Below are positions 58,379 through 64,000 of a stretch of DNA of 64,000 nucleotides, in pieces. Below the pieces are notes generated by a model. The model saw nothing but the letters and a program-made list of their open reading frames with translations. It was not told where the DNA came from and did not search any database. A program made the position numbers and the translations under genes. The first letter of the stretch is position 1. Every line of letters starts with the position of its first letter. The stretch is from Leeuwenhoekiella sp. (GTDB taxonomy: Bacteria; Bacteroidota; Bacteroidia; Flavobacteriales; Flavobacteriaceae). Where the stretch lies: the NCBI GenBank assembly GCA_002708845.1, contig PAPI01000022.1, positions 310,001-374,000 of the forward strand, written 5' to 3'.

Positions 58379-59339
58379 AATCAGCGTTTTATTACCGGTC
58401 TACAACGCTGAAGCCTATATAGCTGAAAGTGTACAAAGTATTCTCGATCAAACAGAACCCGATTTTGAACTATTAATTGTTGATGATTGTTCTACTGACA
58501 ACAGCATCGAGATCTTAGACAGTTTTAAAGATCCCCGGATTATCGTTCATAGGAAAGAAAGGAATTCCGGGTATACCGAAAGCTTAAATTGGGCTATTGA
58601 TCAGGCTAGGGGAACGTATATTGCTAGAATGGATGCCGATGATGTGAGTTTGCCGAAACGTTTTGAGAAACAGCTGAATTTCTTAGAACATCATCCGGAT
58701 GTAGCCCTTTGCGGTACGGATGCACGCGTAGAAGGTAGCAGTTTAAGATTCAATTACCCAACCGAACCCAAAGCCATACAGGCAAACCTGCTTTTAGGTA
58801 GTTCGCTGATACACCCAAGCATAATGGGGCGGACTGAAATTTTTAAACAATATAAATACGATCCCACAAAAGAGCCAGCAGAAGATTACGATTTGTTTAC
58901 CCGTTTGGTGGAGGGAGGAGAACAATTAGCCAATTTAGATGAAGCACTTTTAATTTACCGAGTACACAACAATCAAATATCAAAACTACAACAGCAAAAG
59001 CAGCTGGCAAGCGCACAGCAAAGTATGCTTCGAATGTTTAAATTATTTCAATACAGGCAAGATTTTTACTCGGATGTTCAGGTCATTTCCTGGGTTTGGC
59101 CTTCAAGTTCTTTGCAAAGAAATGTGCTTAAAGCCGGACTAGCATTTTTTGAGCAACTTGAAAATTCGGTACATCCCTTTTCCAAAAAAATGGTTTCAAA
59201 AGCACTTCGCATAAAGCGCTACAATTTGCTTAAGACTGTTTTTATTCAAGAAGGCTTTAGTAAAACCAAAAGCTTTTTTTTTGCATTAAGATATCTTGGG
59301 TTATCGCATTGGCGTCAAATTTTTAAACTGATTCATTAG
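58368..59339 (+). CDS. Glycosyltransferase family 2 (apparent CTG start)
   Basis: A 323-residue GT2. In frame, from a CTG at 58368, the product reads NPKISVLLPVYNAEAYIAES, then LLIVDDCSTDNS, then ARMDADDVSLPKRF (DxD). This full N-terminal fold lies upstream of the first in-frame ATG (58629), which would remove 87 residues including the nucleotide-binding strand. An in-frame TGA lies at 58359; between it and CCT only AGA, ATT, CTG and AAC occur, so the start must be CTG (58368) or ATT (58365). It overlaps the FkbM gene by 11 bases, so translation may be coupled. Confidence 0.82.
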   Translation: MNPKISVLLPVYNAEAYIAESVQSILDQTEPDFELLIVDDCSTDNSIEILDSFKDPRIIVHRKERNSGYTESLNWAIDQARGTYIARMDADDVSLPKRFEKQLNFLEHHPDVALCGTDARVEGSSLRFNYPTEPKAIQANLLLGSSLIHPSIMGRTEIFKQYKYDPTKEPAEDYDLFTRLVEGGEQLANLDEALLIYRVHNNQISKLQQQKQLASAQQSMLRMFKLFQYRQDFYSDVQVISWVWPSSSLQRNVLKAGLAFFEQLENSVHPFSKKMVSKALRIKRYNLLKTVFIQEGFSKTKSFFFALRYLGLSHWRQIFKLIH

Positions 59340-59340
59340 G

Positions 59341-60282
59341 TTGGTAATTACTGATAATTCTAAGGTAACCATTCTTTTAGCCACATTTAATAGGGCTCAT
59401 CTCATTGTTGAAACTTTGAAGTCCATTCAAAATCAAACCTATGATAATTTTGAATGTTTGATAACAGATGACAATTCTGCCGACGATACGGAAGCTGTCG
59501 TCAAAAAATTTATAGATACAGACGATCGATTTCTCTATTTTAAAAAACCGGAAAAATATCCCCAAGGCCTTTCTGCAACGCGGAACTTCGGATTGGATTT
59601 AGCAGAAAAGAGAAAGTCTGAGTTTATTCAATTTTTTGATGACGATGATATTATGCATCCACAGAAACTAGAGTTGCAGATGAAGCCGTTAATAGCAAAT
59701 CCTAAGCTGGATTTGACCATCTGTATGTATCGTAAATTTCACGAGCTAGAGACGATCGAGTTTGATTTAGAAAAAGCCGACAATAACACGTGCAATATTA
59801 ACTCTGACGATATTTTAAAATCTTTTTATCTCAATAATTTTAATCTCAACTCACCAGGACCTATCTGGCGGTTATCTTCACTAAATAGACATAGGTTTGA
59901 TGAGGGTTTATTTTATGCTGAAGAAAGGGAGTTTTACTTGAGAGTATTTTTGTTAGAAAGTATTGAATACCGGCCGGTTGAGAAGGTATTGTTTTGGTAT
60001 AGAAAGCACGCGAAAGCCATTACTACTAACTTATATCCTAACCCAAAAATTAAAGCTCAATCAGAAGCATTATTTCAAAGCAATTTTTTGAAACTGGTTC
60101 TATGTCAGAAATCACCTCCATTCTATATAGTAAAGTCGTACGTCAAAATTGCTTTAAAAAATGATAAATCAGAATTCCTAGATGATATTCAGCACTTTCT
60201 AATTAAACCTGCCAACCTAATACGAATTAAGTTTTTGGCACTTTTAATTTATATCAAACTCATTAAAACTTTTAAAAAGTAA
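59341..60282 (+). CDS. Glycosyltransferase family 2 (TTG start)
   Basis: A 313-residue GT2. SKVTILLATFNRAHLIVETLKSIQNQTYDNFECLITDDNS opens the fold, and IQFFDDDDIMHPQKLELQ (about 96-113) carries the DxD. RFDEGLFYAEEREFYLRV is the catalytic base segment (ED-like). TTG start one base after the previous stop. Its own stop overlaps the ATG of the next gene (TAATG). Confidence 0.88.
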   Translation: MVITDNSKVTILLATFNRAHLIVETLKSIQNQTYDNFECLITDDNSADDTEAVVKKFIDTDDRFLYFKKPEKYPQGLSATRNFGLDLAEKRKSEFIQFFDDDDIMHPQKLELQMKPLIANPKLDLTICMYRKFHELETIEFDLEKADNNTCNINSDDILKSFYLNNFNLNSPGPIWRLSSLNRHRFDEGLFYAEEREFYLRVFLLESIEYRPVEKVLFWYRKHAKAITTNLYPNPKIKAQSEALFQSNFLKLVLCQKSPPFYIVKSYVKIALKNDKSEFLDDIQHFLIKPANLIRIKFLALLIYIKLIKTFKK

Positions 60283-61184
60283 TGAGTCAATTGGCTATTG
60301 TAATTCCATATTTCAAAATTCGTTTTTTTCGAGAAACACTGAGTTCTTTGGCAAGTCAAACTAATTTATCTTTCAACGTTTATATCGGCAATGATTGCTC
60401 TTCAGAGAATCCAGAATCACTGATTGCTGAATTTAAAAAGGAACTTTCAATAAGTTATAAAGCGTTTCCCAAAAATTTAGGTTCAACTGACCTTGTGAGT
60501 CAATGGTCTCGTTGTATTGCGATGACCAGATCTGAAAAATACATTATGATTCTAGGCGATGATGACCTTTTAGGTCCCAATTGCGTAGAACAGTTTTACC
60601 AAAGAATCAGTTTAATAGAAGAAAAGGAAATTAAGGTTTTTCGATTTGCCACTCAAATAATTGATGCTTCAGGGCAACAAATAGGTGAGGCACATAAAGG
60701 ACATGAGTATGAAAACGCTTTAGACTTTTTTATGCGTAAGCTTCAAGGCGAAGCAAGAAGTTCATTGAGCGAATATATTTTTTTAGCCAAAGATATTTCT
60801 GATTCACTTGTCAACCTGCCCCTGGCTTGGTATGCAGATGATCTTTTGTATTTAAATATCTCAAATCTGGGAATGACTTATACTACTAATGAAGCTAAAG
60901 TTGCGATTCGGGCAAGTGCATATAATATTTCTGGTAATCAAACAGTAAAGAGGGAGAAAAATAGGGCGTCAAATTTATTTTTTCATTATCTCCTGATCAA
61001 CTTTAAAAATAGATTTACCAAAGAGGTCAGCAATGTGTTTATTGCCAAACTTGAAAAATCTGTAATTAATGACAAAACCAATATTTCACTGTTTTTAAAT
61101 TTACTTGAAGTTTATTTCAAGTTTGGAAAATTAAACCGACTACCTTTTTTTTTAAGTAACGCTTATAAATCGATTCGATTTTGA
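60282..61184 (+). CDS. Glycosyltransferase family 2
   Basis: A 300-residue GT-A protein. QLAIVIPYFKIRFFRETLSSLASQTNLSFNVYIGNDCSSENP and YIMILGDDDLLGPNCVEQFYQ (DxD) define it; the catalytic base region is less typical than in its neighbours, with SLVNLPLAWYADDLLYLNISNLG. ATG overlapping the previous stop by one base and overlapping the next gene's TTG by 4 bases. Sugar unknown. Confidence 0.85.
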   Translation: MSQLAIVIPYFKIRFFRETLSSLASQTNLSFNVYIGNDCSSENPESLIAEFKKELSISYKAFPKNLGSTDLVSQWSRCIAMTRSEKYIMILGDDDLLGPNCVEQFYQRISLIEEKEIKVFRFATQIIDASGQQIGEAHKGHEYENALDFFMRKLQGEARSSLSEYIFLAKDISDSLVNLPLAWYADDLLYLNISNLGMTYTTNEAKVAIRASAYNISGNQTVKREKNRASNLFFHYLLINFKNRFTKEVSNVFIAKLEKSVINDKTNISLFLNLLEVYFKFGKLNRLPFFLSNAYKSIRF

Positions 61185-62152
61185 GAGACGGTGTTAATCC
61201 AGAAAAGTTCAAAAGCGAGGTACTACCGGTTTTTTTGCATCGGGTGATTGTGCCGGTTTACATCCCCAATTTAAAGGAGGAGTATTACCGCAATCATCTG
61301 GAAGTTTTTGAAAAATTTCTCGATCAATTATTCAAAACGATAAACCCTCAAACCACAGCTATATCGCTGATAAATAACAATTCTTGTGAAGAAATCTCCC
61401 GGGTTATAGAAAACAAGCGCGCAGCAATTGACAAGCTGGTTGTATACCAAGATAACAAAGGTAAGGTTTTTCCGGTTCTACAAGAGGTGCGTGCTGCCTC
61501 AGAGCCTTTTGTTACGGTCACCGATGCTGATGTGCTTTTTTATAAGGGTTGGGAAGAGGCCGTTTTTAAAGTTTTTGCTTCGTGTCCTAAAGCAGGTGTT
61601 GTTGCTCCTTTACCTTCACCAGCTTTAGCATTTTACGAAAATACAGCTGTTTTTGCAGATAACTTTTTACTGGGTGGGATTACCTATCAAAAAGCAATGT
61701 CAGATGAAGATGGCGATTTATATCTGGAAGGTATGGGGAACGACTCCCTTCTAAACCGCGAAAATCGGGAGTATTCCTGGAAAGAACGTCAGTACGTGTT
61801 GACTAAAGCTAAGGCGATTGTGGGTAGCGGTCACTTTGTAGCTACCTATCGCAGTGCGCTTTTTAAAGGTAAAACAGCAATCCCAAAAATTAAATTCAAA
61901 AATGGGCTGGAGCGTGAATTTATGGATTCCTTGAGTGATGAGAAGGGGTATTATCGCCTTTCAACGCTACAAACCTATGCCTATCATATGGCAAATAACC
62001 TGGATGAGCACGCAATAGCACTCAAAGAGGGAGGTGAAAATCTAGTTAGCGAAGACCTAATCCGGAAAGCTCAGAATTCAAAAGTATCTCCATTTTCGTT
62101 TTTCTTACGAAAACTGGTTTTCAGAATTCTTAAGAGATTTTTCAAACTGTAA
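61181..62152 (+). CDS. Glycosyltransferase, GT-A type (TTG start)
   Basis: A 323-residue protein with a GT-A-like fold but not a standard GT2 start: HRVIVPVYIPNLKEEYYRNHLEVFEKFLDQLF, TTAISLINNNSCEEI, then PFVTVTDADVLFYKGWEEAV (DxD, about 107-115), and LEGMGNDSLLNRENREYSW. It resembles sugar transferases of GT2-related families found in Bacteroidota polysaccharide loci. The start is a TTG overlapping the previous gene by 4 bases. The C-terminal tail is basic and hydrophobic (FFLRKLVFRILKRFFKL), suggesting membrane association. Confidence 0.75.
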   Translation: MRDGVNPEKFKSEVLPVFLHRVIVPVYIPNLKEEYYRNHLEVFEKFLDQLFKTINPQTTAISLINNNSCEEISRVIENKRAAIDKLVVYQDNKGKVFPVLQEVRAASEPFVTVTDADVLFYKGWEEAVFKVFASCPKAGVVAPLPSPALAFYENTAVFADNFLLGGITYQKAMSDEDGDLYLEGMGNDSLLNRENREYSWKERQYVLTKAKAIVGSGHFVATYRSALFKGKTAIPKIKFKNGLEREFMDSLSDEKGYYRLSTLQTYAYHMANNLDEHAIALKEGGENLVSEDLIRKAQNSKVSPFSFFLRKLVFRILKRFFKL

Positions 62153-62155
62153 TTA

Positions 62156-63418
62156 TTGGATTTAGACCCAAAGAAAATACTGGTTGTAACCGACTCCATT
62201 AACGCCGAAGATAGCAGTGGCTCTAAGGCTAATGTTGCTTTTATTAAAAGTTTGGTTTCTTCTGGTTATAAGGTGAGTGTTATACACTATACCCAGCGTG
62301 AATCTCAGGTAATGGGAGCAAGTTGCTTTTTGGCAGAACAACGGAGAACGAATATATTCTATATCCTTGGAGGTATACAGCGTACTGCTCAGCGTAATTT
62401 GGATGTAGATTGGTCAGTATTTTTGGAGAACAGCTTTGGATTTAGTTTTACATTCTTCAACGATACTAAATCTCTTGTAAAAAAGATCAAAAGCTTTAAT
62501 GTTCGCAATTTTGATTTAGTAATAACCTTAAGTAAAGGGGAAAGTTTTCGACCCCATTATGCATTAGTACAATTACCTGAGTGGCACGAGAAATGGCTGG
62601 CTTACGTTCACGATCCATATCCTTTTCAGCATTACCCCAAACCCTATACTTTTGTTCCTAAGGGCGCAAAGCAGAAAGATCATTTTTTTCAAAAGGTAGC
62701 TTCTCAGTGTAGATATGCAGGCTTTCCCTCGCGTCTTTTAGCAGAGCATATGATAGGATTTTACCCCTTGTTTAACGAGAAATCGGTGATCATCCCACAT
62801 CAATACGATAATGAGATTACAGAGGTTTCACTGCCTTCTTTTTTTAAGGAAAATGTGTTCAACATCCTTCATACAGGGAACTTAATTGGCGGAAGATCTC
62901 CACAGGGTTTGCTTGAGGGATTTCAATTATTTTTAGATACTCATCAGGAAGCAAGAGGGAATGCCAATTTATATTTGGTGGGCCCTTCCAGCAATTATAA
63001 ACAATTGATACGATCGTTTGCATCCATTGCGCAGTTTATCTATCACCCGGGCGTTTCCTATGCTGAATCTTTGGCGTTACAACAAGCCGCAACTGTAAAC
63101 CTTATTATTGAAGCGAGTGATACCGACTTTAGTCCGTTTTTACCGGCAAAAATGGCGCACAATGTATTTTGTGATAAACCAATACTTGCGCTAAGTCCAA
63201 AACAGAGCGAGGTTAGAAGACTGCTTGGGGATGAGTACCTCTGGCAGACTGAAGCAGACGACTCAGAGCAGATTGCCAAAATTATCTCTGAGCTTTATTT
63301 CAAATGGAAAAATACAAAGGTAAACTCCTGGCGTTTAGATCGCCCCGATTTACAGGCTTATTTTTCATCGGAATACCTCAATAAACAGATTCAAAGTCTC
63401 CTTGATGCCTCTGCTTGA
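62156..63418 (+). CDS. Glycosyltransferase family 4-like (TTG start)
   Basis: A 420-residue GT-B type protein. KKILVVTDSINAEDSSGSKANVAFIKSLVSSGYKVSVIHY is the N-terminal Rossmann domain; WLAYVHDPYPFQHYP lies at the acceptor cleft; FNILHTGNLIGGRSPQGLLEGFQLFLD begins the donor domain; and IIEASDTDFSPFLPAKMAHNVFCDKPILALSPK replaces the usual E-x7-E segment, so the donor site is divergent. TTG start three bases after the previous stop. The next gene overlaps its 3' end by 14 bases. Confidence 0.8.
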   Translation: MDLDPKKILVVTDSINAEDSSGSKANVAFIKSLVSSGYKVSVIHYTQRESQVMGASCFLAEQRRTNIFYILGGIQRTAQRNLDVDWSVFLENSFGFSFTFFNDTKSLVKKIKSFNVRNFDLVITLSKGESFRPHYALVQLPEWHEKWLAYVHDPYPFQHYPKPYTFVPKGAKQKDHFFQKVASQCRYAGFPSRLLAEHMIGFYPLFNEKSVIIPHQYDNEITEVSLPSFFKENVFNILHTGNLIGGRSPQGLLEGFQLFLDTHQEARGNANLYLVGPSSNYKQLIRSFASIAQFIYHPGVSYAESLALQQAATVNLIIEASDTDFSPFLPAKMAHNVFCDKPILALSPKQSEVRRLLGDEYLWQTEADDSEQIAKIISELYFKWKNTKVNSWRLDRPDLQAYFSSEYLNKQIQSLLDASA

Positions 63419-64000
63419 TTCCCAACAGGTAAGCATACTGATAACCACGTACAACCGTAAAAAGGAGCTGATTTTCACCCTAAATACCTTGCGAGATGTT
63501 ATTAGTCCTGACGGGATTTACATTTGGGATGATGCCTCTACAGACGGCACTTTTGAATATATTTCTAAAGAATTTCCGGAGATTAATATGTTTCAGAATA
63601 CAGAAAATAAGGGATTGATAGCTAACCGGAATCACCTGATGCAAGCCGTGACTACAGAATATGTTATTTCCCTTGACGATGACGCAAATTTTTTAAATCC
63701 TAAAGAATTAAAAAAAGCAGTATCCTTTATGCGTGAGAACTGCAATTGTGCGGTTTTATCATTCCGACTTTTCTGGGATTTAAATAAACCAGCAAGTCAA
63801 AACACAAGTGAAGAAGTCTATCAGACCGGTAATTTTCTGGGAGGTGCACACCTGATGCGTAAAAAAGCCTGGGATAACTGTATAAAATCCTATCCAGAAT
63901 GGTATCATTTTTACGGAGAGGAAGATTTTGCCTCTATGAAATTATTTAAAGCAGGACAAAGCGTGTTTTATTTTCCAAAAGTGCTCCTTCATCATCGCGT
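63405..64000 (+). CDS. Glycosyltransferase family 2, cut by the window edge
   Basis: An open frame from the ATG at 63405 to the right edge (198 codons visible, no stop). QQVSILITTYNRKKELIFTLNTL, then YIWDDASTDGTFEYI, then VISLDDDANFLNP (DxD, about 85-97), GNFLGGAHLMRKKAW and WYHFYGEEDFASMKLFKAG are the GT2/rhamnosyltransferase-like motifs in order. It overlaps the previous gene by 14 bases. The C-terminus lies outside the window. Confidence 0.88.
   Translation, partial: MPLLDSQQVSILITTYNRKKELIFTLNTLRDVISPDGIYIWDDASTDGTFEYISKEFPEINMFQNTENKGLIANRNHLMQAVTTEYVISLDDDANFLNPKELKKAVSFMRENCNCAVLSFRLFWDLNKPASQNTSEEVYQTGNFLGGAHLMRKKAWDNCIKSYPEWYHFYGEEDFASMKLFKAGQSVFYFPKVLLHHR

Noticed and set aside
1-64000. 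CRISPR arrays, tRNA or rRNA genes, insertion sequences, phage or integron elements
   Set aside because: I looked for regular spaced repeats, cloverleaf ends with TTC-AA loops, transposase or integrase motifs and found none.

Overview
The window comes from a member of the Bacteroidota, most likely a marine Flavobacteriaceae. Several signs agree: many starts lack a Shine-Dalgarno but follow a TAnnTTTG -7 promoter box, there is a type IX secretion-associated PorV/PorQ-like porin, small THX ribosomal protein, DUF4920, MnmD, Nif3 next to a zinc-ribbon-like coiled-coil protein, and a fused cyclophilin-FKBP immunophilin. No tRNA, rRNA, insertion sequence, integrase or CRISPR array was seen.

Bases 1-4,100 (minus strand) form a light-damage repair block: a flavin reductase, a 47-residue DUF2256 zinc-ribbon protein that begins with TTG, a DASH cryptochrome and an FeS-type (6-4) photolyase, with overlapping genes, followed by two small membrane/lipoprotein genes. 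Bases 4,180-8,700 (minus) carry an Old Yellow Enzyme, DUF4174, a lipoprotein MsrA, a zinc-ribbon-family protein that has lost its cysteines, and Nif3. Then come lpxK (+), a TPR hybrid histidine kinase, gap and lipA (-).

Bases 14,100-36,430 are chromosomal housekeeping and envelope genes on both strands: an MFS exporter with a candidate attenuator leader, crcB, a SRPBCC protein, MazG-like, ABC-F, methyltransferase, a lone ABC ATPase, yaaA, THX, the dual immunophilin, ilvE, DUF4920, mnmD, DUF1963, PorV-like, pssA, an exported DinB protein, Nudix, LytTR, an S41 protease and an amidohydrolase. The 503-base gap at 36,432-36,934 holds inverted repeats and a promoter-driven RNA that folds like 6S RNA.

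Bases 36,935-42,200 hold lptB, an AhpD-like protein, tatC and kpsF (-), then recQ (+). From 42,330 to the right edge runs one long plus-strand polysaccharide locus: wza, wzc, the Wzm/Wzt ABC exporter, a pyruvyltransferase-like gene, a sialyltransferase-like gene, at least ten further glycosyltransferases, an FkbM methyltransferase and a decayed GT10 fucosyltransferase. Genes there are packed with 1-20 base overlaps and a striking number start with TTG, GTG or even CTG. AT content rises from about 47,400 (inside wzt) to about 57,550, as expected for an exchangeable surface-antigen cassette. The last glycosyltransferase runs off the window.

The strongest candidates for something undescribed are the attenuator leader with a 22-codon peptide in front of the MFS gene (17,084-17,283), the DUF2256-photolyase-flavin reductase operon, and the 6S-like RNA.
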